Assembly: GCF_902459615.1 (NCBI RefSeq)
Contig: NZ_CABPSA010000008.1
Coordinates: 186,001 to 250,000, forward strand
Length of the DNA stretch: 64,000 bases
Reading direction: 5' to 3'
From: Pandoraea commovens
GTDB taxonomy: Bacteria > Pseudomonadota > Gammaproteobacteria > Burkholderiales > Burkholderiaceae
The position numbers and the translations under genes were made by a program. The notes below the pieces were generated by a model. That model made no database searches. It was not told the origin of the DNA and was given only the letters and a program-made list of their open reading frames with translations. Shown one piece after another: positions 27,123 through 35,361 of this stretch (the first letter of the stretch is position 1; the number at the start of each line of letters is the position of its first letter).

Positions 27123-28571
27123 TCACACTTGCAGGCACAGGTACTTCATTTCGAGGTATTCCTCGATGCCGTAGCGCGAGCCTTCGCGGCCCACGCCCGA
27201 TTGCTTGATGCCGCCGAACGGCGCGACTTCGTTGGAGATCAGGCCGGTGTTCAGGCCGACCATGCCGTATTCGAGCGCTTCGGACGTGCGCCAGGCACGG
27301 GCGATGTCGCGCGTATACAGATAGGCGGCGAGGCCGAATTCGGTGTCGTTCGCGAGAGCGATGGCGTCGGCATCGCGCGTGAAGCGGAAGAGCGGGGCGA
27401 CCGGGCCGAAGATTTCTTCGCGGGCCATGCGCATTTGCGACGTGGCGTCGGCGATCACCGTCGGTGCGTAGTAGGTGCCACCCAGTGCGTGGGCTTCGCC
27501 GCCCACGAGCACGCGCCCGCCACGCGACTTCGCGTCTTCGACCAGCGTGACGACCTTGTCGACAGCCTTGCCTTCGATCAGCGGACCGATGACCACACCG
27601 TCTTCCAGACCGTTGCCGACCTTCATTTCCGCGACGCGCTTGGCGAACTTTTCCGCGAACGTGTCGTAGACACCGTCCTGAATGTAGAAGCGGTTCGCGC
27701 AGACGCACGTCTGACCGCCATTGCGGTACTTCGCGGCGAGCGCGCCTTCGACTGCAGCGTCGATGTCGGCATCGTCGAACACGATGAACGGCGCGTTGCC
27801 GCCCAGCTCCAGCGACAGGCGCTTGACCGTGGGGGCGCACTGCGCCATGAGCAGACGGCCCACACCGGTCGAGCCGGTGAACGACAGCTTGCGCACGCTC
27901 GGGTGCGACGTCAGCACGCCGCCCACAGCGCGGGCGTCGCCCGTGACGACCTGGAACACGCCGCCGGGAATGCCCGCGCGATGTGCCAGCTCGGCCAGTG
28001 CGAAGGCAGACAGCGGGGTGAGTTCGGACGGCTTGACCACGATGGCGCAGCCCGCCGCCAGTGCCGGTGCGACCTTGCGCGTGATCATCGCGGCCGGGAA
28101 GTTCCACGGCGTGATGGCGGCACACACACCGACCGGTTGCTTGATGGTGACCAGACGCTTGTCGGCGGCGGGCGTGGCGAGCACGTCGCCGTCTACACGC
28201 TTGGCCTCTTCCGCGAACCATTCAATGAAGCTGGCCGCGTAGGCGATCTCACCGCGAGCTTCGGCCAGCGGTTTGCCTTGTTCGCGCGTCATCAGGTACG
28301 CGAGGTCGTCGGTGTTCGCGATCATCAGATCGAACCAGCGGCGCAGCACATTGGCGCGCTCCTTGCCAGTGCGGGCGGCCCACGACTTCTGGGCGGCCTC
28401 GGCAGCGCTCACGGCGCGCATGGTTTCCTCTGCACCGAGCTCCGGCACTTTGGCCAGCACTTCGCCGGTCGCCGGGTCGAGCACGTCGAACGTCTTGCCG
28501 CTGTCGGCCGAGATCCATTGACCGTCGACCCACGCAAGGGTCTTGAAAAGATTGGTGTCTTTGAGTTGCAT
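27123..28571 (-). CDS. gabD: NAD(P)-dependent succinate-semialdehyde dehydrogenase
   Basis: This 482-residue aldehyde dehydrogenase oxidises succinate semialdehyde to succinate. Family marks are ITPWNFPAAMITRK (cofactor pocket), FTGSTGVGR, the general base in LELGGNAP, and the catalytic cysteine in GGQTCVCANR. The double-cysteine context and AAGCAIVVKPSELTP are typical of GabD. It is the first gene of the minus-strand operon and is divergent from an iclR-type gene, with three 19-bp repeats between them. In this context its substrate would be supplied by the terminal iron alcohol dehydrogenase. Confidence 0.92.
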   Translation of the reverse strand: MQLKDTNLFKTLAWVDGQWISADSGKTFDVLDPATGEVLAKVPELGAEETMRAVSAAEAAQKSWAARTGKERANVLRRWFDLMIANTDDLAYLMTREQGKPLAEARGEIAYAASFIEWFAEEAKRVDGDVLATPAADKRLVTIKQPVGVCAAITPWNFPAAMITRKVAPALAAGCAIVVKPSELTPLSAFALAELAHRAGIPGGVFQVVTGDARAVGGVLTSHPSVRKLSFTGSTGVGRLLMAQCAPTVKRLSLELGGNAPFIVFDDADIDAAVEGALAAKYRNGGQTCVCANRFYIQDGVYDTFAEKFAKRVAEMKVGNGLEDGVVIGPLIEGKAVDKVVTLVEDAKSRGGRVLVGGEAHALGGTYYAPTVIADATSQMRMAREEIFGPVAPLFRFTRDADAIALANDTEFGLAAYLYTRDIARAWRTSEALEYGMVGLNTGLISNEVAPFGGIKQSGVGREGSRYGIEEYLEMKYLCLQV

Positions 28572-28631
28572 GGCAGTAGGCCGGGAGGACCGGCGTTTCC
28601 TATGGGCAGTGTCTCGGGTTGTTGCTTGCCG

Positions 28632-28688
28632 TTCTATCTATTGAACGGTATTCTATGTATTGAATGTGATTCTACGTATTGAACGTTT
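28632..28688. promoter_or_regulatory. Three tandem 19-bp operator-like repeats between gabD and iclR
   Basis: Three contiguous 19-bp units start at 28632, 28651 and 28670. Each contains TTCTAnnTATTGAA, itself a partial palindrome (TTCnATnnATnGAA). They sit 60-117 bp before gabD, in the divergent promoter region. Binding by the adjacent IclR regulator is inferred. Confidence 0.75.
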
Positions 28689-28825
28689 TAGGTGCAACTA
28701 AGGGGTTTTCCCTAGGCCGGAATGAGAATGACTTGCCCGTACCATGCTGGCGGCGAGTTGCTCGTCACCCGATCCATCCCGACAAAATCGACGCCGTTTC
28801 CTGAGATTCCCGAGATCCCCGATTC

Positions 28826-29677
28826 ATGCCAAAGCGCAAACTCGATCTGCCTGCCAACGCTTCTGCGGCGAATGCCGCCGCCCAATCCGACGAGCCGCTC
28901 AAGACCACAGCGCCTGCCGTGGTGCGGGCTGTGCATGTCCTCGATGTGATTGCGGCGTCGTCTGAACCGGTGGCGCTGGCCGATCTTGCGCGCGAGACGG
29001 GCGTGCCGAAGAGCACGCTGCACGGGCTTTGCGACACGCTGGTCAAGCTGCGTCTCGTGAAGCGTCATGCCAATGGCGGCATGACGATGGGGTCGTATGT
29101 GATGGGATGGGCGAACGCGTTCCTTTCGCAGACCAACATTACCGAGGAGTTCCGGGCGGTCTGGGAGGCATCGCGCGCGTTCTCGGAGGAAACCGTCACG
29201 CTCTCCATACTCGATGGCGCGGAAGTGATCTATCTCGCGTGCCACAACGGTAACCGTCCGCTGGGCGTGACGTTCCGCATCGGCATGCGTTTGCCCGCGC
29301 CCTATACGGCGACCGGCAAAGCCATGCTCTCGACATTGCCGCCGGGCGAGGCGGGCGATCTGCTCGCGGGTGCATGGCCTGCACCGCTCACGCGTGCGAG
29401 CGTCGGGACCTATCCCGCATTGGCCGAGGAGATGGCGCAGGTGCGTCGTGACGGTTATTCGATCGACAACGGGCAGATGCGCGAAGGCATGATCTGCTTC
29501 GGCGCGCCGGTGTTCGACGCGAGCGGCGAGCGTGCAGTCGCCGGGTTGGCGGTGAGTTTCCTCACGAATGAGATCGATGCGCAGACCGGACAACGCATCG
29601 GTCGCCAGATGCGTGAACTGGCCGATCAGTTGTCTGTGCGACTTGGGGCACCCGCCGGGGCACTGTCGCGACGCTGA
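28826..29677 (+). CDS. IclR-family transcriptional regulator
   Basis: This 283-residue regulator has a winged helix-turn-helix (about residues 35-95, with LADLARETGVPKSTLHGL) and a C-terminal IclR effector domain with LPAPYTATGKAMLST and REGMICFGAPVFD. It is divergent from gabD, and the 19-bp repeats lie between the two promoters. IclR members often sense intermediates of the pathway they control; for example, BlcR in Agrobacterium controls gamma-butyrolactone/succinate-semialdehyde genes. By analogy this one probably controls gabD and the importer. Confidence 0.9.
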   Translation: MPKRKLDLPANASAANAAAQSDEPLKTTAPAVVRAVHVLDVIAASSEPVALADLARETGVPKSTLHGLCDTLVKLRLVKRHANGGMTMGSYVMGWANAFLSQTNITEEFRAVWEASRAFSEETVTLSILDGAEVIYLACHNGNRPLGVTFRIGMRLPAPYTATGKAMLSTLPPGEAGDLLAGAWPAPLTRASVGTYPALAEEMAQVRRDGYSIDNGQMREGMICFGAPVFDASGERAVAGLAVSFLTNEIDAQTGQRIGRQMRELADQLSVRLGAPAGALSRR

Positions 29678-29814
29678 ACGCGCATCGTCGACGAAGAAAA
29701 AACGCGCACGGAATATTCGTGCGTCGTTGAGTCGAACTCACGCGGTTTGCGGGAACTGTTTGCCGTCTGTTGGCGCACCCTGCACTGTCGACAGCCTCGA
29801 ATCTTCCTATAATT

Positions 29815-29984
29815 GCCCCTGCCGTCGGTGGGGCCATGAGCATTCGGCTCAGCCTGGCGGGGCGACTCGGCCCATCGACCTCTCGCGCCTTGCTGCGCGG
29901 GGCTTTCCGGTCGGTGGCGTCCACGGCGGCGCACCGTCAGCGCCGCGTCATTTTCCTGTCAGTTTCGCGCTCGCGAAGTGACAG
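29815..29984 (+). ncRNA. Candidate structured small RNA in an intergenic region
   Basis: No gene is supported in the 490 bp between iclR and the flavodoxin gene, but the DNA is full of inverted repeats. A TATAAT at 29808 is followed by a GCCCC/GGGGC hairpin (29815-29834). Next is a 9-bp stem CCATCGACC/GGTCGGTGG (29872-29880 with 29909-29917) enclosing CGCGC/GCGCG. Then comes GCGGCGC/GCGCCGC (29926-29946) followed by ATTTT, and a long hairpin at 29956-29984. A 59-codon frame from 29836 exists but is unconvincing. No known RNA family is recognised. Confidence 0.3.
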
Positions 29985-30169
29985 CGTCCTGCATTCGTTC
30001 GATTGTTATCTTTAGCGGAACAGTCATGTCCACGAATGCGGGCTATTCCCTAGGGGTTATCACTGGCATTATCTGGCCTTGACTGATGTCCAGACAGCCA
30101 GAGGAAGCGTAGGGAAGCGCGATCCCGGCGGTGCCATGGGGCGGACATCCAATAGGGAAGCACTACGCC

Positions 30170-30826
30170 ATGTCCAATATCGCAATCGTCTATTACTCGC
30201 AGGGCGGCGCAACCGCCATGATTGCCCATTCGGTCGCCCAGGGTGTGAATGACGCGGGCGCACACGCCCAACTGTTCAGCATCGAGCCGCATCAGCTTAT
30301 CGGCAATCAATGGCACGACGAAGTCATGCTGTCGCGTCTGGCTGCGGCCGACGCCATCATCTTCGGTGCACCGGCATTTCAGGGCGGCGTTGCCGCCGCA
30401 TTCAAGGCTTTCGCCGACGCGACCACAGGCATGTGGCGCGCGCGCAGCTGGCGCAACAAGGTCGCGGGCGGATTCTCGTTCAGCTGCCGCTCCGGCGAGG
30501 ACAAACGCAACACGCTCGATTACTTTGCCGCGCTGGCCGCACAGCACGGCATGGTGTGGGCCGACGCGCAAGCTGACGACGCCGACTTCGAGATGCGCGG
30601 CTCGGCAGGATCGATGGTCACGCGCTTCGCTGGCGATTTCCCGGCGGTCACGGCGCCGGGCGTAGAAGTCGACGCGGCCTACGCGCTCGATCCGGCCGAT
30701 GTCATCGCTGGCAAGCAGTACGGTCGTAACGTGGCGTCGCTCGTCGCGCGTCTTGCGGGAGAAGTGCTGGAGTCACCGGCAGTCCTGGCTCGTCGTGCAC
30801 TGGAAGCGGCAGAGCGTCGGCTGTAA
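30170..30826 (+). CDS. Flavodoxin-fold NAD(P)H:quinone oxidoreductase-like protein
   Basis: This is a 218-residue protein of the flavodoxin/WrbA-type reductase superfamily. The start at 30170 (MSNIAIVYYSQGG) begins directly with the first beta strand and FMN phosphate loop; an upstream in-frame start at 30131 would add unstructured residues. GAPAFQGGVAAAFKAFADATTG corresponds to the second flavin loop. It probably carries out two-electron reduction of quinones or nitro compounds, but the substrate is unknown. It is a single gene, convergent with the GntR gene across a hairpin. Confidence 0.8.
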   Translation: MSNIAIVYYSQGGATAMIAHSVAQGVNDAGAHAQLFSIEPHQLIGNQWHDEVMLSRLAAADAIIFGAPAFQGGVAAAFKAFADATTGMWRARSWRNKVAGGFSFSCRSGEDKRNTLDYFAALAAQHGMVWADAQADDADFEMRGSAGSMVTRFAGDFPAVTAPGVEVDAAYALDPADVIAGKQYGRNVASLVARLAGEVLESPAVLARRALEAAERRL

Positions 30827-30937
30827 AGTCGTGCGGAGGTGAAGCGTCGGTGAGTCCGGCGCGAAGCGAAGCGTTGCGCGGCAAAGGTCGTCGTAAAAGC
30901 AGCCGCAGAGAAGGTCGCGACAAATTCAGTCGCAAAG

Positions 30938-30976
30938 CAAACGGCACGTTGAGTGGATGCACTCACGTGCCGTTTG
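30938..30976. terminator. Bidirectional hairpin between convergent genes
   Basis: CAAACGGCACGT (30938-30949) pairs with ACGTGCCGTTTG (30965-30976), with an inner AGTG/CACT extension. It lies between a plus-strand gene ending at 30826 and a minus-strand gene ending at 31010. No strong T-run is present. Confidence 0.5.
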
Positions 30977-31009
30977 TCGTTTGGCGCGATGTCGGCGAGA
31001 TGCCGTGCG

Positions 31010-31726
31010 TCAGTTGCTCGGGGCGTCGCTCGCCGGTTCGGCGTGAATTTGCAGGACGGCGTCGCGTTTGGCAAGCAAGTGCTTGCGCAGAATCTCACCG
31101 AGCCGTTTGCCGTCGCGTTGCTCCAGTGCGTCGATCATCTGCTCATGCTCGTGGATGGCGCGATCCCACTTGTCCGAATGGAAGTTCGAGCGAAAGCGCA
31201 GCGCCATCAGCCGACGGTTGATGGCCACATAAGTCTGTCGCAATGCCCCGTTGCGCGCCGCTTCGTTGATGCGATCGTGAATCGCCTGATTCCGCGCGTA
31301 GTAGCCCGGCAGGTCTTGCTGCGCCCGGCACGCGAGCATGGCGTAATGCAACGCCTTGATCTCGGCGAGTTCGACGGCTGTCATACGCTCGGCCGCCAAT
31401 TCCCCCGAGAATGCTTCGAGCGCGCTCATGAGCTCGAACATCTCGCGGATTTCCTTCTCCGTCATGCGCGCGACGCTCGCGCCGCGATTCGGTGCGATCT
31501 CGATAAGCCCTTCGGCCGCCAGCACCTTGAATGCTTCGCGCAACGGCGTGCGCGAGATGCCCAACGTCTCGCACAACTCGCGTTCGTTGAGCTTGACCCC
31601 GGGGGAGAGCACCCCCTCGATGATGAGGCGGCGCAGGTGCTCGACGACGGTGTCGTGCAATCGAAGGCGCTCGACTCGCGGGATTTCGGGGGCGGCAATC
31701 GTCGACGTGTTATCCATTTTTTGCAT
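31010..31726 (-). CDS. GntR-family (FCD/FadR-type) transcriptional regulator
   Basis: This 238-residue regulator has an N-terminal winged helix (ERELCETLGISRTPLREAFKVL) and an all-helical FCD ligand domain (about residues 90-225), including the metal-binding-type His residues in IHDRINEAARNG and HEHEQMIDAL. Either ATG 31726 or ATG 31717 could start it. The first lies inside a 15-bp motif that also precedes the divergent aminotransferase gene at 32142. Autoregulation and control of the glyoxylate/glycine cluster are inferred. The structured repeat at 31797 separates it from its presumed targets. Confidence 0.88.
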   Translation of the reverse strand: MQKMDNTSTIAAPEIPRVERLRLHDTVVEHLRRLIIEGVLSPGVKLNERELCETLGISRTPLREAFKVLAAEGLIEIAPNRGASVARMTEKEIREMFELMSALEAFSGELAAERMTAVELAEIKALHYAMLACRAQQDLPGYYARNQAIHDRINEAARNGALRQTYVAINRRLMALRFRSNFHSDKWDRAIHEHEQMIDALEQRDGKRLGEILRKHLLAKRDAVLQIHAEPASDAPSN

Positions 31727-31733
31727 TCAAAAT
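31719..31733 (-). promoter_or_regulatory. GntR operator candidate, copy overlapping the regulator start
   Basis: On the minus strand this reads ATTTTGAATGCAAAA, containing the near-perfect palindrome TTTTGaATgCAAAA. It overlaps the first possible ATG of the GntR gene. The identical 15-mer is at 32142 on the plus strand. Confidence 0.65.
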
Positions 31734-31796
31734 CATAAAATCGGCATCAGGCGTCATAGGCGCGATTGTAACGCACGGTATCAGGCACCCGTATCT

Positions 31797-32076
31797 AGGG
31801 TCTGTCCCCCCCTAAATCCGGACTCGTGAACGTGTTCTACCGACTGGCTGGCAAGGCGCCCGCAGCGCCGCTTGGTCGCTCCAAGCAAGCTGCGGGCAAC
31901 GCCGCCAGACGGCCGGTAGGGGACGTTCCCTTCGGGTTGCCTACCCAAAGGGGCGATCGCCGCGTCATGACCCTCGCGAATATTCCCGATATTCGCTTCG
32001 GCTCATTCCTTGCGTTCGCCCCGTTCGCCCCTTTGGCCAGGCAACACGAGTCCGGATTTAGGGGGGGACAGACCCT
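31797..32076 (+). repeat. Structured repeat element, copy A (280 bp)
   Basis: Perfect 30-bp terminal inverted repeats (31797-31826 and 32047-32076) enclose two large inner inverted repeats. Inner hairpin I (about 31828-31929) has the apical stem GCCCGCAGC/GCTGCGGGC. Inner hairpin II (about 31934-32045) pairs CCAAAGGGGCGA with its complement and carries an AATAT/ATATT tip. The predicted shape is a three-way junction. It has the same orientation as copy C and is inverted relative to copy B. Short open frames across it are not considered genes. Confidence 0.85.
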
Positions 32077-32141
32077 TCGGGTAAACGACTGTATTAAAAG
32101 CGCTTCTCACCCCTTGCGAAAGTCATCCGCTCTGCTAAAGT

Positions 32142-32156
32142 ATTTTGAATGCAAAA
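32142..32156 (+). promoter_or_regulatory. GntR operator candidate before the aminotransferase gene
   Basis: ATTTTGAATGCAAAA, identical to the site at the GntR start, is followed by a second half-like TTCAAAA. It lies 37 bp before the aminotransferase ATG, in a position where a repressor could block transcription. Confidence 0.65.
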
Positions 32157-32192
32157 TTCAAAACAGAATTTTTCAAGAGGAGATAGACGTTC

Positions 32193-33413
32193 ATGTTGAA
32201 GCTCGATTTCCATCCCTCGGGTCGCCATTTCCTGCAGATCCCTGGTCCGAGCCCGGTGCCCGATCGCATTCTGCGCGCCATGAGCTATCCGACGATCGAC
32301 CATCGCGGCCCGGAATTCGGGGCGCTCGGTCGCAAGGTGCTCGCCGACATCAAGAAGATTTTCAAGACCGAGCAACCGGTCGTGATCTATCCGGCTTCGG
32401 GCACCGGCGCGTGGGAAGCCGCGCTGACGAACACGCTCTCGCCGGGCGATCACGTGCTGATGTTCGAGACCGGACACTTCTCCACGCTGTGGAAGAAGAT
32501 GGCCGAAAATCTCGGCCTGAAGCCGGAGTTCATTGGCCTGCCGGGCACCGAAGGCTGGCGTCGTGGCGTGCAGCCGGACATGATCGAAGCGCGTCTGCGC
32601 GAAGACACCGGCCACGCCATCAAGGCCGTGTGTGTTGTGCATAACGAAACGTCCACCGGCGTGACCTCCGATATCGCGGCTGTGCGTCGCGCCATCGATG
32701 CGGCCAAACACCCGGCGCTGCTGCTCGTCGATACGATCTCGGGCCTCGGCTCGGCCGACTACCGCCATGACGAGTGGGGTGTCGACGTCACCGTCTCGGG
32801 CTCGCAAAAGGGTCTGATGCTGCCGCCGGGTATCAGCTTCAATGCCGTCTCGCCCAAGGCGCTGGAAGCCGGTAAGCAGGCCAAGCTGCCGCGCGCCTTC
32901 TGGGGCTGGCAGGAAATCATCGAAGCGAACAAGAACGGCTACTGGCCGTACACGCCGAACACGAACCTGCTGTACGGCCTGTCCGAAGCGCTCGATATGA
33001 TTCTGGAAGAAGGGCTGGATAACGTGTTCGCGCGTCACCAGCGACTGGCCGAGGCGACGCGTCGCGCTGTGAACGCCTGGGGGCTGGAGATCCAGTGTCA
33101 GGACCCGGCGGTGTACAGCCCGGTGCTCACCGGTGTGGTCATGCCGCAAGGCGTGGACGCCGACGAAGTCCGCAAGCGCATTTACGAACGCTTCGACATG
33201 TCGCTCGGTCAGGCGCTCGGCAAGATTCGCGGCACGATGTTCCGTATCGGCCATCTGGGCGACTGCAACGATCTGACGCTGATGGCAACGCTCTCGGGCT
33301 GCGAAATGGGCCTTCAAATTTCCGGCGTCAAGCTGGCGGGTTCGGGTGTCGTCGCTGCGATGGACTATCTGGCGAAGGCAAAAGACACGCCGTCGCTCAA
33401 GGTCGCCGCGTAA
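32193..33413 (+). CDS. Class V aminotransferase (alanine/serine/aspartate-glyoxylate type)
   Basis: This is a 406-residue PLP enzyme that transfers an amino group to glyoxylate, giving glycine. AGGAGA precedes the ATG. The N-terminal FLQIPGPSPVP and PTIDHRGPEF blocks are typical of alanine-glyoxylate aminotransferases. D180 in LLVDTISG and the PLP lysine K206 in SGSQKGLMLPPG are visible. The closest functional analogues would be serine- or alanine-glyoxylate aminotransferases and BhcA of the beta-hydroxyaspartate cycle; sequence alone does not decide the amino donor. Structured repeats A and B flank the gene in opposite orientation. Confidence 0.88.
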   Translation: MLKLDFHPSGRHFLQIPGPSPVPDRILRAMSYPTIDHRGPEFGALGRKVLADIKKIFKTEQPVVIYPASGTGAWEAALTNTLSPGDHVLMFETGHFSTLWKKMAENLGLKPEFIGLPGTEGWRRGVQPDMIEARLREDTGHAIKAVCVVHNETSTGVTSDIAAVRRAIDAAKHPALLLVDTISGLGSADYRHDEWGVDVTVSGSQKGLMLPPGISFNAVSPKALEAGKQAKLPRAFWGWQEIIEANKNGYWPYTPNTNLLYGLSEALDMILEEGLDNVFARHQRLAEATRRAVNAWGLEIQCQDPAVYSPVLTGVVMPQGVDADEVRKRIYERFDMSLGQALGKIRGTMFRIGHLGDCNDLTLMATLSGCEMGLQISGVKLAGSGVVAAMDYLAKAKDTPSLKVAA

Positions 33414-33424
33414 CCTGCCGTTGT

Positions 33425-33693
33425 AGGGTCTGTTTCCCCTAAATCCGGGCTCGCGTTGCCCGGCCAAAGGGGCGAGCGCAAGGAATGAGCCGAAGCGAAT
33501 ATCGGGAATATTCGCGAGGATCATGACGCAGCGATCGCCCCTTTGGGTGGGCAACCCGGAGGGAACGTGCCCTACCGGCCGTCTGGCCGCGTTGCCCGCA
33601 GCTTGCTTGGAATGACCAAGCGGCGCTGCGGGCGCCTTGCCAGCCAGCCGGTAGAACACGTTCGCGAGCCCGGATTTAGGGGAAACAGACCCT
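33425..33693 (-). repeat. Structured repeat element, copy B (269 bp, inverted relative to A)
   Basis: Perfect 29-bp terminal inverted repeats lie at 33425-33453 and 33665-33693. The inner hairpins match copy A in reverse order, including the CTTGG-loop-CCAAG tip and the GCCCGCAGC-type stem. It begins 12 bp after the aminotransferase stop. The outer stem differs from copy A (TTCCCC for the C-run), but both ends changed together, so pairing is preserved. Confidence 0.85.
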
Positions 33694-33883
33694 AAGTCCT
33701 AACCAGGAGACGAGGGGTGCCGGTGATTTGGATGGAGGATCACCGGCGCTTCTGAAGTAAAACGCTTTAATTGTCATTCAAGCGTCACAGAGCCTCACAA
33801 CAGAAGCGCTCGTGACGCAGCAACACCTTTGCGCTGCCAGCATGCTGCGGGCGCGCTTCACAGGATGTTTCAGGAGACATGCA

Positions 33884-35161
33884 ATGAAGCTTTTCAAGGC
33901 GACAAGGGTCGTGCTGGTGATGCTATGCGTCATGTATTTCATCACCTACCTCGATCGCGTCAACGTCAGCACGGCGGCAGCCGGCTTCGGCAAGGAATTC
34001 AATCTCAACAAGACGGAAATCGGTCTTGTCTTCTCGGCATTTGCCTATCCCTATCTGGTTTTCCAAATCATCGGCGGTTGGGTGAGCGATCGCTTCGGTG
34101 CGAAGCGCACGTTGCTGGTGTGCGGCGCATTGTGGGCGGTGGCGACGATCCTGACCGGTATGGCCGGTGGCCTCGTCACGCTGCTGCTTGCCCGCTTGCT
34201 GCTGGGTCTGGGCGAAGGGGCGACGTTCCCGGCGGCCACCTCGGCCATGTCGCGCTGGATTCCCAAGGAAAAGCGCGGCTTCGCGCAAGGGATCACGCAC
34301 GCGGCCTCGCGTATCGGTAACGCCGTGGCCCCGGCCGTGGTGGTGTTCATCATGGCCACGCATGGCTGGCGCGAGTCGTTCTACCTGTGCGGGATCGTGA
34401 GCCTGATCTGGGTGGCGCTGTGGGCATTCACGTTCACCGAACGTCCGCAAGACCATCCGCGCATCACGACCGAAGAACTCGCCGTGCTGCCTGCGCTCAA
34501 GGCCAAGAGCGGCTCGGTGCCGTGGGGGCCGCTGTTCAAGCGCATGATGCCGGTCACCGTTGTGTACTTCTGCTATGGCTGGACGCTCTGGCTGTTCCTG
34601 TCGTGGATTCCGCAGTACTTCCTGCATAGCTACGACCTCGATCTGAAGAAGTCGGCGCTGTTCGCTTCGAGCGTGTTCTTTGCCGGTGTGATCGGCGATA
34701 CGCTTGGTGGGATCGTCACCGACAAGCTGTACGAGCGCACCGGCAACCTGAAGCGCGCCCGTAGCTGGATGGTCTCCGTGTGCATGCTGCTCACGCTGAT
34801 CTCGCTCGTGCCGATGATGTTCACGCACCATCTGTACGTATCGATGGCGTGTCTGGCGTCGGGCTTCTTCTTCGCCGAAATGACGATTGGCCCGATGTGG
34901 GCGATCCCGATGGACGTCGCACCGGAATACTCGGGCACGGCCAGCGGCATGATGAATACCGGTTCGGCACTCGCGGCGATCATCTCGCCGGTGCTCTCGG
35001 GCTATCTCATCGACCGCACGGGGAACTGGGAGCTGCCGTTCGTGGGCAGCATGATTCTGATGGCCGTCGGCGTGGTGCTGGCCTTCCGCATGCAGCCCGA
35101 GAGCAAATTCTCGCTTGCAGGCGATGCCGCTAACGCAAGCAACGCCCGTCAGCCTGCCTGA
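33884..35161 (+). CDS. MFS transporter of the anion:cation symporter family
   Basis: This inner-membrane carrier has 425 residues from the ATG at 33884 (AGGAGA 6 bases upstream), with about twelve hydrophobic segments. FITYLDRVNVSTAA near the N-terminus and GGWVSDRFGAKR in the first cytoplasmic loop are typical of ACS-type carriers of organic anions (hexuronates, tartrate, phthalate-like acids). It lies between an aminotransferase and an FAD-linked hydroxyacid oxidase, so uptake of a hydroxy- or keto-acid such as glycolate is plausible but not shown. Confidence 0.87.
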   Translation: MKLFKATRVVLVMLCVMYFITYLDRVNVSTAAAGFGKEFNLNKTEIGLVFSAFAYPYLVFQIIGGWVSDRFGAKRTLLVCGALWAVATILTGMAGGLVTLLLARLLLGLGEGATFPAATSAMSRWIPKEKRGFAQGITHAASRIGNAVAPAVVVFIMATHGWRESFYLCGIVSLIWVALWAFTFTERPQDHPRITTEELAVLPALKAKSGSVPWGPLFKRMMPVTVVYFCYGWTLWLFLSWIPQYFLHSYDLDLKKSALFASSVFFAGVIGDTLGGIVTDKLYERTGNLKRARSWMVSVCMLLTLISLVPMMFTHHLYVSMACLASGFFFAEMTIGPMWAIPMDVAPEYSGTASGMMNTGSALAAIISPVLSGYLIDRTGNWELPFVGSMILMAVGVVLAFRMQPESKFSLAGDAANASNARQPA

Positions 35162-35361
35162 CGTGCACTTGATGTCTGCCTGATCTGTCGGATCGTGAGG
35201 GGCGTGGTGAGCGAGCGTCCGCACGATCCGCACGATCCGCAAGACAAGCGACATCTTCCGCAAAACACCTGCCGGACGGGCCTCGTGTCCGTTCGCCGCA
35301 GGCCCGTCCCCGATGCCTTTTGCATCTTCTTCGGTACGGCCAGCTCAACGCCAGCAACGTC

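Noticed and set aside
25678-28682. Long plus-strand frames opposite the binding-protein and gabD genes
   Set aside because: Both are antisense to genes with clear family motifs; the translations have shadow-frame composition.
31826-32100. Small protein read across structured repeat copies (also at 45032-45310)
   Set aside because: The frame is shared only because the DNA repeat is shared. The inverted-repeat architecture explains its conservation better than coding, and copy B would need the opposite strand.
31797-33693. Composite transposon carrying the aminotransferase
   Set aside because: No transposase, no target-site duplication seen, and the third copy stands alone; the flanking repeats are noted as a finding instead.
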